From NCBI GenBank assembly GCA_030407315.1, contig JALQPE010002374.1, positions 23,298 through 87,297 of the forward strand: a stretch of 64,000 nucleotides of DNA, written 5' to 3'. The translations under genes were made by a program, and so were the position numbers. The DNA is from Asparagopsis taxiformis (lineage: Eukaryota; Rhodophyta; Florideophyceae; Bonnemaisoniales; Bonnemaisoniaceae). The first letter of the stretch is position 1. The number at the start of each line of letters is the position of its first letter. The notes under the pieces were generated by a model, which was given only the letters and a program-made list of their open reading frames with translations, searched no databases and was not told the origin of the DNA. This document shows positions 22,461 to 33,290 of this stretch, piece by piece.

Positions 22461-22477
22461 GTGTGGGGGTGGGGCTG
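22461..22477 (+). other. G2 polypurine tract
   Basis: gtgtgggggtgggg and three more bases lie directly before the 3' LTR, the normal place for plus-strand priming. Confidence 0.75.
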
Positions 22478-23136
22478 TGTAGTATACGTGGCAATTCCGA
22501 AATGCAAATATTTACGTTTTTCCGCGGAATTCGAATTTCGGCGGATACGACCGGCGACAGCAATGAACGAACATCGCTGGCGCATGCGCGCGCGCAACCT
22601 GCACACGTGTGCAACGAACGTATTGGCAACGGCCAGCGGACCAACGGGTCCCTACGTGTGACCCACAAGGTCCTTTCCCATTCGGGGACGTTACGAGCAG
22701 TGTTTACACTGTAAAGCGATGCCATCGTGGCCATATAGGTATTGGCATCGTGCCGGGAGGGAAAAGGGACAAGACAACGATCGAGCAACGGCTCTAGTCT
22801 ACGACTGACTTCTACGTTTACGTTTACGTTTTGCCTAGCGAGGCTTCGTCTCCGTCGAGCTGCGTACTCCCTACCCATCGCCGCACGTAAGGCTGATTGC
22901 GTGTAGTGCCTCCGGGCTTGGTCGAGAGCGCCTCCGGTGACGTACCACCTCGTGTGCTAACGTAATCCTCGCGTGGATTGTTGCGTCGTGACGCTCGTGT
23001 CTACTCGCTAACCTATCTCTACCGTTCTACCTAACATACAGTCAAAACACCAGCGGGTGGACTGCTCGTTTCGTTTCGTAAGGACAGCGTGTCCGTGGCT
23101 CGTACCAGCTACTTCTAGAACTAACGTTGTTCCACA
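22478..23136 (+). repeat. G2 3' LTR
   Basis: 659 bp, TGTAGTATACG to TTCCACA, matching the 5' LTR except for about four substitutions and one indel in a T run. It is followed by the target duplication CCCTG. Confidence 0.96.
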
Positions 23137-23141
23137 CCCTG

Positions 23142-23655
23142 GCCTAGTGGCGTGCGACGCAACGCGCGCTATCGCGGTGCGACGCGGTTCGACGATCGGT
23201 TATTGCGCAGCGCGCACGCGAACGTCGGCGATCGTGAGCAACCCGCACGCAACGTTTCAACGCAATCGGTCCTCGCGATTCGCTAAACACTTAACTCGTA
23301 GCTGCGAAGATGCTGGCTGTTTATTGGTAGGGTGCGAAGCAGAACGACCATTAATAGCTAACTACTAAAGGACAGGCTGTTCTTGCGTGGCCGGCCGGCG
23401 GCCGCTCGCTCGCACGCAAAAAGGGAAATATTTGGGAAAAAGACTTTCGTCATAAAAAACCCAAGAGGGGAAATAAAGGGAAATTCGTAGAAATCGCTAC
23501 ACGTGGCGCCGGGCTCGCAATCGCACGCGTTCGCGCAGGCGCACCGTGACACGTAATCGGTTCGCCACGCGTACGCTCGCTTACTAACTAACTCAGCGCG
23601 GATGCACGCGGACTCAACTCGTCGATATCGCTTCAACTTGCGTTCGCGTTAGCGG
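23142..23655 (-). repeat. G0 LTR, second part
   Basis: This continues the GC-rich, CGA-rich sequence interrupted by G2. Its outer edge is placed near 23655, where the style changes to AT-richer sequence and the CACTA-like coding frame becomes recognisable. The exact end and target duplication cannot be fixed because the other end of G0 is off-window. Confidence 0.5.
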
Positions 23656-24643
23656 CATAAATTGCACCACACAATTGATCAGAAGACCGAATGTTAGTCG
23701 GTGGTTCTTTGCCGCACTCAGAGCACTCTGCAAACTGCTGCGATTCAAAGTCCGTGATGAAATCCATATGACCAGGGCAAACGGGATACACCACCTCGCA
23801 ATCAAGCATGCCTACAGATCGGCAAATTGCAGACTTCACAGTTTTCCAGCACTTAACAGGAGCATTGAGGAGATCTAAAATGTCGTCCATAACAAAGTCC
23901 TCGATTCCATGCGAGTAGAAGATATCGATGCATTTTCTGTTCTGCAAAATCCATGAGAAGAGGCCTGGTATCCTTGAAAATGATTCCAGTTCCAATATGT
24001 CCTGCTCCAATGTTGTTCAGTCTCCATCTACTGTGTGAGTAGTATCTTGGCCTTGATTTAGGACTTGCTCTCCCTCATCAGAATCTAGTTCTTCAGATGT
24101 TCCACGGTTCCTTTCGGATTTCTGTACAAAAATGTCATTCACTGATATCGGCAGATTTGGAAAAAGTGAAATACCGGAAATGCTTCGAGGTCCAGCATGT
24201 TGCGTATCGTCACGGTTGAGAGATTTTGAGATCGATTCATTTGTATTTCCTGGCACATATTGAGCTATTTGGGGTGAAGAACGCAATGAGGGATGGTCAC
24301 AAGCGCTTGAATAGTGTATGTCTGATGTAACTAGTTCCATTGCGTCTCTTGGTGAAAAATTGGAGTCGCATTCTTCCTGTACGGAAATATATTTCATTGT
24401 TCGGTCTGGGAAGGATGGTGAACTCGCAGCTTGAGGTTCATTCAAGATACTCTTCGTTAACGTAGAGTTTCTTTCATTTCCACCAGCATCGTCGTCTGTT
24501 TCATGACCAGCGAGAGTATCAAAACAATCAAACGAATGCGTCGTAGTTTGACCTGCTTCCAGTTTCTTTCCCCAACGGAACTTACCTCTTCCCATGGCTT
24601 CCCGAATCTTATTCGCTTTTTCACGATGTTCCAGCATTGTAGA
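23656..24643 (-). pseudogene. CACTA/Tnp2-like transposase N-terminal fragment, copy A
   Basis: The protein matches copy B (50685-51512) but has two in-frame TGA codons: one at 24644-24646 where copy B has CGA (Arg), and one at 24017-24019 where copy B has TGC (Cys). Past the second stop it runs about 115 residues further than copy B, through a Cys-rich segment (VVYPVCPGH to CSECGKEPP) typical in layout of the zinc-binding region of Tnp2-type transposases. It is then cut by G0. The assignment to CACTA rests on the zinc-ribbon layout, on a Ulp1 protease beside copy B and on a CACTA start at 49290. No catalytic domain is present. Confidence 0.5.
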
Positions 24644-25070
24644 TCACCCTACTGGTTTCCCAAGTTTGCAAGGGCACTCATACCAAGGAGGGCAAGCCCA
24701 GCGATCCATCATAGAGAAATAGTACGTGCTCTCTCCCGGACACTGTGTTAGTCTAGCTTGAAGAATTTATGGTTCGGCGTTGCACGCTATGATGTCAACC
24801 AATCTCAGAGAGCAATGTATGGAGACAATTGTGGTGTCACCTCATTTGGAAAAGAAACTTACATTCATCTCACGATTGAAACACTATTCTCTTTCCGAAT
24901 CAATAATCACTGCTGAGAGATAACATTTATGCATCTAAACGAATGTTGTCAGGTATCGAAGTGAAGAAGGAAATACTTCACAGTGAAATTAGGGAAAGTC
25001 GGTACCGTTGCTTATTTCATCCAAAACGTACCCTCTTTCACTGAAGGAAGAGCAGACTTCTCTATTGAAC

Positions 25071-25733
25071 ATGGAAAATGAAGCATTCCAAAAGTTCTTG
25101 CCCGAAAGAATCGCGGAACAGTCCAGATTACTGACGAGAATGCATGAAAGGATTAAGAACATCGAGAGAAGACAAAGACAAATCCTCCCCCAAGAATTTC
25201 TTCATACAATACCGAGACCAGAGCGCATGCAAAAGGAATTTGGAAGAGATCCAAACGTCGCAGCTATGTTTCGAAAATTAGTGAATAAGGAGAATGAATC
25301 TTTACCTTCGGGATCAGTGCGGACATTCATCAATTTTCCAGGTCACCATCGAGATGAAGAGATAAACGACGACATGAAACGAACTGTTTACGGCATAATG
25401 TGCGAGATTCTCGGTAGCGGATGGGAACGAAAGACTTGGACGGAAATCTACGCCAGAGACAAGAAGAAAGGAGAGTTAGTTGTGAAAGAGGCATCCATGC
25501 GACCCGAGCTTGCTGTGGTTGCTCAAGGAGCTGGAGAGTGGGGTGTGAGGTTGGTGATTGACCAAAAGCAAAAGTCAGTGAAGCGAGCAGCGGAACTTGA
25601 AGCGCAGAAGAAAGTATCAATCAATAAGCATACACAGGATCAACATAACGACATAATACGAGAAGTGCTATCAGAAGAAGTGCAACCTCGCTCAAGCATT
25701 GATTTTGTGCAAAACAACCAGCGGAGAAGTTGA
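25071..25733 (+). CDS. Hypothetical protein, possible transposon ORF
   Basis: An ATG at 25071 gives about 220 residues; a TTG at 25008 could extend it. The first third is coiled-coil-like (RIAEQSRLLTRMHERIKNIERRQ). The middle has DDMKRTVYGIMCEILG and GWERKTWTEIYA, and the C-terminal third is Lys/Glu-rich. It is divergent from the transposase-like frame and may be an accessory protein of the same element. No family is recognised. Confidence 0.4.
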   Translation: MENEAFQKFLPERIAEQSRLLTRMHERIKNIERRQRQILPQEFLHTIPRPERMQKEFGRDPNVAAMFRKLVNKENESLPSGSVRTFINFPGHHRDEEINDDMKRTVYGIMCEILGSGWERKTWTEIYARDKKKGELVVKEASMRPELAVVAQGAGEWGVRLVIDQKQKSVKRAAELEAQKKVSINKHTQDQHNDIIREVLSEEVQPRSSIDFVQNNQRRS

Positions 25734-27286
25734 AATGCTCGAACAATCGAAGATCAGGTTGGAAACGGGGGAAGGAGGTTCTTGGTAATCGATTCGCCTC
25801 AAAGAAGCTCGGGTGGTGAGGAAAACGTTCACTCAGGAGGAATCATTGAAGATGAGATTCATCTAAATAGAGCTCCTGCGTGCTTCGCACCTGGAAGATG
25901 GTCACCAATCAATCGAAAACAATATGGAGCAGACGATAACGAAAGAACTAACTCAGGTCAGAGATGATATAAGGCGGTAATTGAAAAAGACAGTGGGCAA
26001 AGAAGGAAAAGGAAAGAGGGAGGAGTCTTGAATGGGGAGACCCACAGTCCCCAGGCTTCCAGTAGACTAGGACGCAGCAATCAAGTTTCAAAAGCGTTGA
26101 ATCGACTGGATCCATCCGCAATGGCTCGTTTGATACCGCAGAAAGTACTTGAAGATGCTTTGCGATCTCAAATTACGTCGCAGAATCGCTCAGCGAGAAA
26201 GGTTTCAATGAAAGAACCGAGAGGAATGAGAAAAGTTGAGAGGAGAGGTAGCCGGGGTGGATAGTAAGGAAAGGATAGCTATCCACGAGAGATCTTGAGC
26301 AGGCTTGGGTTAGTTAGAGATGAGAATAGGTTGCGTATCGTACACTTCAAGTCTTATTGCAGAATTAAAACAGGCATCACATCTGAATATGTTTGGATGT
26401 CAGTCATGACGAATGAATATTCTGTGACTCACACGATAGAGATTGGAAAGAAGTTGCACTGGTCAGAACAGAAAATCGCCTAAGGGAGAGGCTAGACAGA
26501 GGAGAATGCATATTAGGGCGAAGTGTAAATAGTAAGGATGTTATGGAGAGATCTTTGATCATTCGAAAACTGCACCGCTTCAAGTCCGCGCGAAATTGCC
26601 GGGCGACCATCCAGAACAGAATGCTATCTTGCGTGTTGGTCATGGTGGTTCCGAAAAAATTCAGACACGTAAGATGGCCGATGCATTCTCTTAGACGAAA
26701 ACTGTTACTATTGTTAATGAAGCAATTGGCGCGTCAGAGAAAGTTACCGAGCTGGTGATTGAGAAGAGGATGTCGTTTGGTTTCCAAACACCACGACTGG
26801 CTTTATGGGCTCGAGTTGATGGAAATGGTAAAAGGTTCGGCTCTTGTACGATGTTGTACAATTAACGGTTGTGTGATCGAGGATAGTTCGGAATGACAGA
26901 TGTGTTGATTGGAGACATGGCGGGGTGGGCAGATGTAGTCGGACTGGAGTTGTTGACTGCTGTCACGGGAATCGGGTTGGGGGCTGACTACTGCTTGGAT
27001 GCGATATTGTGACAGATGTGACTGTGAATAACATTGGATGAACCATCGCGATGGAGCGGAAATCGTCTGCGGTCCCACAAAGTTTGCATGTGTATCCAGA
27101 GAGGGAATAACGCCTTGGGAATGCCAATCTCCGAGACGAGAGCGAGCGCAAGTTTGACCGATTCACATCAATCTTATTGGACGATGGTGTTTGAAGTGCA
27201 CCGATCCGCTGTAGAATATTACGCGCAAAGCGTTGCTTATTAAATTAAATTAAGTACACGTGGCAGATATTAAACCATTTCATTAC
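25734..27286. other. No gene recognised
   Basis: Only short frames without domains, several lacking ATG. The 5 bp at its end (ATTAC, 27282-27286) are the left target duplication of the Copia element. Confidence 0.5.
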
Positions 27287-27406
27287 TGTTGCTGAAGGAG
27301 TAGTCCCTTAACTCTTTACTACGTCGGCGGTGTCTGGTGGTGAACGTATAAATACTATTTTGTATTCTACTGTAATGTAGTGTATGATCTGGGTGATCAT
27401 CCGACA
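27287..27406 (-). repeat. Copia 3' LTR
   Basis: 120 bp, TG to CA. The terminal 13 bp tgatcatccgaca recur at 27442-27454 just inside the element. I see no clear polypurine tract beside it. Confidence 0.93.
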
Positions 27407-27472
27407 CGAAGGATTACGGTAGCTTGACGCGAAAAGATGTATTGATCATCCGACAGTCGCCGCGCGTCATGA

Positions 27473-30400
27473 TTAAGTAAGCCGTAGTAATTTGACTTGT
27501 TGACGGTATTGTGCCGGCTTCAAGGCCTTTGTCAGAACGTCTGCAGCGTTGTTGGTAGATGGTATGTGTTGTAAGTCGATGCGGCTGCGTGCTATTTGTT
27601 CTTTGAGGTAATGGTACTTCACATCAATATGTTTGGATTTGGGCGTGGGATGTGGCGTGTTGGCTGTTATGACTGCTCCGGCGTTATCCATGAAGAGCGG
27701 AGTAGGTTTTTGTTCTGGGTGTTGTAGATCGGCGAGTAGATGGCGAATACATATGACGTGCTGGGCGGTGTGATAGCCCGCGACGTATTCCGCAGCCCAA
27801 GTGCTTGGTGCTACGAATTTCTGCCTTTTTGACTACCATGCAATGGGGACGTCGTTGTACATAATTACCGTGCCGGACGTTGATCGTCGAGTAGATTCAC
27901 AAGTGGCAAAGTCGCTGTCGGAGAATGCCTTAAGCGAGCTTTGGAATTGTGTTCGGTAGTGGAGGCCTTGATTAGGCGTGTCCTTGAGGTATCTGAGGAC
28001 TCGGAGTCCCGCTTGCCAGTGGAGTTTGGTCGGGTTGTGGCTATAGCGGCCGAGGAATCCCGTGATATAGAAGATGTCTGGACGTGTGGAATCGGCCAGA
28101 TAGCGAAGACTACCTACGAGTGACGTGTAGTTAAACTTGCTTGTGTCGAGTGGTTCGCTCAAGTGTTTTGTGGTATTGAGTATATCGGAGGCGACAGGAG
28201 AACTTGCTGGTTTTGCACCTGTGAGTCCAAAGTTTTGGAGCAGCGTTGCAATGTATGCGGGTTGGCTGACGTGAATGCCGGTATTGTCGCGATTAACTTT
28301 CCATCCGAGGATGTGTTTGACAGGTCCGAGGTCTTTGATGACGTATTTGGACTCTAGTTGTTGCTTGGCTGTTTCACGCAGCCGGGAGCAATTGGATACC
28401 ACTAGAAAGTCATCAATTGTGATAACAAAAAAGACAAAGTTGTCTGGGTGTGTTTTGGATCGTAGGAGGAATGTGCAGCTTTCACTGGATAAGCGTGTGA
28501 AGTTGTGCATTTCCAGGTGCTGTGATAATCCACGTGTGAATGTGCTGCACGCTTGTTTGGCACCGTACATATTGCCAGTCACTTTGCAGATGTGACCGGG
28601 ATACTTGTAGGTGCCGTCAAAGCGTTGTGGCTGGTGTATGTAAAGTGGCTTGTCGGTTCCAAACGTCTCATGTAAAAAGGCTGATTCTATGTCCCAATGG
28701 TGTACCTCATAATTGTGTGCAGCGGAAATGGCGAGTGCAAGTCGGATTGCATCTCTGTCTGCAACTGGGGATGTGATTGTGTCCGGATCATAGTGCTCGT
28801 GAGGTTTCTGTAAGTCGCCGCGAAGGTTACACCTGGTTTTGCGGGAGATGGGGATACCGTTGCCGTCCACTTTGGTTTTAAGAACCATTTTGACCGGTAG
28901 AAGTTTTGTGTTAGGTGGCAGTTGTGTATGTGGAATGTATGTGAGCGTGCCGCGGCGTTCTAGTGAGTCCAATTCCGCGTTCCAGGAGATGGCCCATTCA
29001 TCTGCGTCCGGTGCCTTTCTGGCCTCTGACAGCGTTTTGGGATGGCTGAACGAGGTAGTTGGGGGTAGGGTGTGGGTTGTAGTAGGTGCAGGGGCAGGTG
29101 CAGCTTGGGTAGTGTGGTATGTGACGTATGGATCTGTATTGGGATCATACCTTTTGAAGTCTGCTATGCGACAGCGGCTAATTTTGCCCGTTTTAGGATC
29201 ATAGAGATGATAATGGTGAGAGTCGAGACGGCCTACGTAATGTAGGAGTTGTGCGCGAGGCTCAAGTTTTGTTCGTGGTTTGCGGTCGTGAACATGGCCA
29301 AGTTGACCAAACTTGAGGAAGGTGGTGACGTCAGGCGTCTGGCCAGTCTATAATGATATAGGCGTTTTACCATGAGCCGCATGGGGTGAATGATTATGGT
29401 GGTCAACGGCTGCGTGCAGGGCATAGTCCCATAGTATGAATGGGAGTCCTGATGTAATCAGGAGGGAGCGTGTTGTGTCCATGAGACTGCGATTGATGCG
29501 TTCCGCGAGCGCGTTCTCTTGGGGGCTGTGCGGTATAGTGGCGTGTGTTGTGATATGCTGCGAGTGGAAATATTGTTGGAGGGAATGACTGAAGTACTCT
29601 TTTGCGTTATCCATGGTAACGTCAGTGACGCGTAGAGGAGTTAGTGTGTGGATGCGATCGATATATTGTTGTATGTGTGCCGCAGCTTTGTTTTTCTGAG
29701 GGGCTAGATGAACATGTAAGAAGCGGCTATGTTCGTCGAGGAAGGTGGCAAAGTAGCGGTTCTTGTGGATGGATGGGGGGTTGAACGGGCCGCAGACATC
29801 AGTATGGATGTGTGCACAAAGGGGTGCCGTGCGCGCTCGTGGTCGAAATGGAGCTGATGTCTGTTTGCCGAGAGCACATCCGGTGCACGTCAGTTTGGGT
29901 GGTGGTGATTTGAGCGTGTTGGGGAGGCCTGTGACGAGCCTTCGGACGGCTAATTGTTGTATGCGAGCGGGGTGAAGATGTCCAAGTCGGATGTGCCATT
30001 CATGATAATCTTGTACGATTTGTGATGGCGTGGTTGTCGGCTGTGGACGGAGCGGTAATGTGAGCTGTGTGGGGGTTGCTTTAGTGCCAGATTCTTTATT
30101 CTTGTCGGGAGTGGCGTCCTGTATCGTGCTGGACAAGGGGCTGACGATTTTTGTTGGGTGTTGTATGCGTCGTGGTGGGGTTGGCGTCGCAGGGAGTTCA
30201 GTGTCTTCTGTGCGTGTGGATTTGTGCCTATTCTCGGAGGAAAGGTGGGAATTCTTGATTGTTGGACGAGTGTTGTCTGTGCTTTGGCTTGGTGCGGTGG
30301 ATGTAAGTGGGCTGGAGAAGGTGACCTTTCTTGGTGTTTTGGGTGGTACTGTGACCGATGTGGCCGGTCGATTGTTGTTCTGTTTCGTCTCATGGTGAGC

Positions 30401-32329
30401 TGTAAGACGAAATGGTCGCGGCTTAGTTACAGTGGGTTTGTACGCGCGTGGGGGTGCGGTGGGTGCCGTTGTTTTGGTGGAAGTGGAGGATTGTTTTGGC
30501 TTTTTTTCGCAAGAGGGGGGAGGGAGGGAACGTGCTCCATTACATTGGTTGTGATGGGAATGCGGGGCGACAGGAGAGGTGGGAAGGAAATAGAGATTGT
30601 CCCTGCATGGTGCTGTGGCTATGATTTGGGAAGGGTGAGGCGGTGGCTGTCGCTTTGTAATGTAAGCCGCTCGTCGCTGGAATATGACGTCGTTGTCGGA
30701 GGTTAGTTGTCCCACTGACAGTAAATTGTGTTGTGCGGACGGCATTGCTACCGCCCGAGGGATCTTCAAAGACTTTTTGGTCGATATAGGTATGGTTAGA
30801 GGTCCCTGGTGTGTGATTGTCGCTTTCTGTCCGGTTGCTGTGGTGGTTTGCGACGATGTCGGTGTCATTTGGGGTTGTGGGTCACGAGTGTGTGTGGGAA
30901 CAGCGCCTGAGTCCAGAAGGTAATAAGAAGGAGGGAAGTTTATTTGGTCTTGTGGTGGAGAGTCACCGACGGGGTTGTACGCTGGGGAAGCTAGTGAACT
31001 GTGTTGTTCAGGCGATGGGGGCAACATTGTTGGTGGGGTGCCATGGGATGGCTGCGGAGAATGGAATGGGGGATGGTGCATCCTCGGTTGTTCCAGAGGG
31101 GTAGGCGGTAAGGTGAGAGGAGATTGCAGCATGTAGTTCGCGTGTGGCGAGGTTGACGGTGTGTTGTGCTGCTGTAGTAGCAACTGTTGTCTGGTGTGAC
31201 ACATTTCCGTCGTGTGGTTCTTGCTGCCATGAAGTGTGCACCATGGGCCCTTGTAGTCGCGTGGTGGTTGACGTTGTTTGGCAAGGTTATAACGTTTATT
31301 GCGTCTCAGCTGTGGGGCTGGAGTTAATGGCATCTGTGTACCATGATGTGTCAGTGCATGCAACGGTGGATATCCTATTGGATGTGGAGGGTGGCAATAC
31401 ATTGGAGAAGGTGTGTTGTGCCCATATGGAGGATGGGATGGCGGGTGTGTTGGATGGTTATCCGGGTTGTGGCTTGGTGCTGCAGCATTTTCATGCTCTA
31501 TCAGCATCGTGATCACTAAGTCCAGGCTTGGGCGTTTTCCGTCATGGAAATGATGGTAGTTCGCGAGATCGCGAAGCAGGGAGGCGTAGTCTGGTGCTTC
31601 GTATGACCCACTGAGTAGAAACTGAACGGTGGTTTGTTCATCTGCTATGTTCGGGAATGACGATTGTATCATTTGTTCTCGCAATTCGGTGTGCTGGTCG
31701 ATGTATGATTGTATCGTCGTGCCTGGGGTGTACTTGATTTGGTGAGCACGCCTGCGTAGGTTAGCTTCCGAATTTCGTGGGTGTACTGCCTTCAGTTTAT
31801 CCTGGAGGTGTTGGTAGAGGACGGGTGTGGGGCTCGTGAGGACAGATGGGCTCACGGTTCTTAGAATCTCAGGTGAGATATTTGGGAGTATGAGGAGACG
31901 CGCCAGAGCGGTTTTCTGCTGATGGATTCGGAAAGCGTAAGGGTCAGTAGGAGTTAGCGGAGGAGGATCCTCGAGGTACGGTGTTAGATCGTTGAGGGTG
32001 GCATGGCACTCTATTGTATTGCACCATTGAGCTAAGTTGGAAGAGGTGAGCATGGGTATATCGATCCGTAGTGGGGAAGAGAGGAGTGTCGGGTTAGGAT
32101 CGGAGGGTGGAGGAGGTGGAGTGGGTTGTGGATGTGACATGTTGCGTGTCGTGTCTTGTTCAAGTTCGAGCAGTGCCTGCTGGTAGAGATCAGTGGCAAG
32201 ATTTCGTATCTCTTCTGTTTTTGCGAGGTGCCGTGAGCGTGCTTGGGCGTATTTGGCGCGGCGGTCGGCGCGAGAGGCCGGTGTTCGGCTGTCAATGATG
32301 TGTGGTGATGGTGCGGTCGCGGCGATCAA
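27473..32329 (-). pseudogene. gag-pol: Copia gag-pol polyprotein with two in-frame TAG codons
   Basis: The frame is open from the LTR; the first ATG is near 32140. Gag ends with a C-x2-H-x4-H-x4-C knuckle (CTLHGSKNHTTEMC). Protease has LLDSGA. The pre-integrase zinc region has WHIRLGH and CTGCALGK. The integrase core has HTDVCGPF, DNAKEYF and SPQENALAERIN. A TAG at 29348 follows GKTPISL. RT follows in the same frame with TRCNLRGD and a catalytic box reading TIDD, where YVDD is usual. RNase H has SDSDFA; a second TAG at 27833 stands after PIAW, followed by DNAGAV and the SKHIDVKYHYLKE motif. Both stops could be decay or readthrough sites; decay is the simpler reading. Confidence 0.9.
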
Positions 32330-32375
32330 GCATGCGGGCTGGGTTCGGGAGAGAAATTTTGGTGCGCGGTGTAGT

Positions 32376-32389
32376 CTGGGTCCATAACC
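32376..32389 (-). other. Copia primer binding site, complementary to initiator tRNA anticodon arm
   Basis: Next to the 5' LTR the plus strand reads ctgggtccataacc, which resembles the anticodon stem and loop (with CAT) of eukaryotic initiator methionine tRNA. Drosophila copia and yeast Ty5 are known to prime from this internal region. There is no TGG-type site here. Confidence 0.7.
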
Positions 32390-32509
32390 TGTTGCTGAAG
32401 GAGTAGTCCCTTAACTCTTTACTACGTCGGCGGCGTCTGGTGGTGAACGTATAAATACTATTTTGTATTCTACTGTAATGTAGTGTATGATCTGGGTGAT
32501 CATCCGACA
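32390..32509 (-). repeat. Copia 5' LTR
   Basis: 120 bp, one difference from the other LTR. It is followed by the target duplication ATTAC. Confidence 0.93.
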
Positions 32510-32514
32510 ATTAC

Positions 32515-33153
32515 CATTCGACATACCAGTTAACGCCCCCAGGCAGCTCAGTATCAAACGACGTCATCAACCCCCTCGAAGAATTGCAACCGTACCGATC
32601 ACTGCACCGACCAAGGCGAGATCTCACATTGCATCTACATTGCACAAGCCTGTGATGCAATAAACGACCCAGCTTCCCATGTCACCCGGCCGTATGAAAG
32701 TTGCAGAACACCTACCCGTCTATACGGGTGGCACGAATTGTGGATAGATGCTCTACACGACGCCACACACCCGGCGGTCTGCCCACGACTCGAGCAGTTT
32801 CACTTTTCGTGTCCGGAGGTTGCAAGCAACGATTCTCGGCCCAGCAAGCGCATTGAAAAAGTAACCGGCCAACCACATGCCGGTATCAAACACAAGCTCA
32901 ACTCTTGCATTTTCATAAACCATCACACAAACCCAAACCAGCCCAGCCGAACCGCAAGCCCAGCCGCACAACATAAAAGCTATTCGGCATCTTTACATGC
33001 AAGGAGATGGAAACCTCGAGCAAAGCACACAAATATCTCGCGATAAATTACTATATCCAACACCAATCCACACATCAAAATTTCCTCCACCAGAGCCGCC
33101 AAAGGAAGCTGAAAAACCCATTTGCGCATCTAGAATACACCCGACCGCAGCCA
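32515..33153. other. No gene recognised
   Basis: Short frames only, none with a recognisable domain. Confidence 0.5.
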
Positions 33154-33290
33154 TCAACGACGCTGAGCATAGCCGACGCCGCTAAAGTTCTGCCAACTAC
33201 ACTCGGAAAGACTCAGGGGGTCTGGTTCCGTCGGGGCGATTTCCAGATCATATTTTCCGGGCTCTCTAGCCTCATCGCGATCGGACCTTG
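33154..33290 (-). pseudogene. Duplicated C-terminal tail of the receptor-like gene
   Basis: A short frame whose residues DRDE..GKYDLE..PTEPDPLSLSECSW parallel the tail of the neighbouring gene (DRDE..AKYDLE..AEPEPLTFSDSSW, coded around 33300-33450). It is a tandem copy of roughly 140 bp, diverged at about a third of positions by eye, directly downstream of the gene. It could be decay product or an alternative last segment. Confidence 0.6.

Larger units (their letters stand above)
9916..23136 (+). mobile_element. G2: complete Ty3/Gypsy chromovirus with extra ORF, 13.2 kb
   Basis: LTRs of 660 and 659 bp differ at about five positions, and the target duplication CCCTG is perfect (9911-9915 and 23137-23141). 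The order is LTR, primer binding site, gag in two overlapping frames, pol, a 2-kb noncoding stretch with tandem repeats, a convergent minus-strand ORF, polypurine tract, LTR. Less than 1% LTR divergence means a recent insertion. Yet pol has a nonsense codon, a 1-nt deletion and a 7-nt duplication, so it probably moved using proteins from a sibling such as G3. Confidence 0.96.
23656..25733. mobile_element. CACTA-like DNA transposon, copy A (interrupted by G0)
   Basis: The block 23892-24904 matches 50693-51704 (copy B) at high identity. It holds a minus-strand transposase-like N-terminal frame and, further right, a divergent plus-strand ORF. The left side is cut by G0. The right limit is unknown; I stop at the end of the last plausible ORF. 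Confidence 0.55.
27287..32509 (-). mobile_element. Complete Ty1/Copia element, 5.2 kb
   Basis: 120-bp LTRs (27287-27406 and 32390-32509) differ at one position, and the target duplication is ATTAC (27282-27286 and 32510-32514). The polyprotein is in one frame on the minus strand in Copia order: gag, protease, integrase, RT, RNase H. Two in-frame TAG codons (29348-29350 and 27833-27835) interrupt it. Confidence 0.95.
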
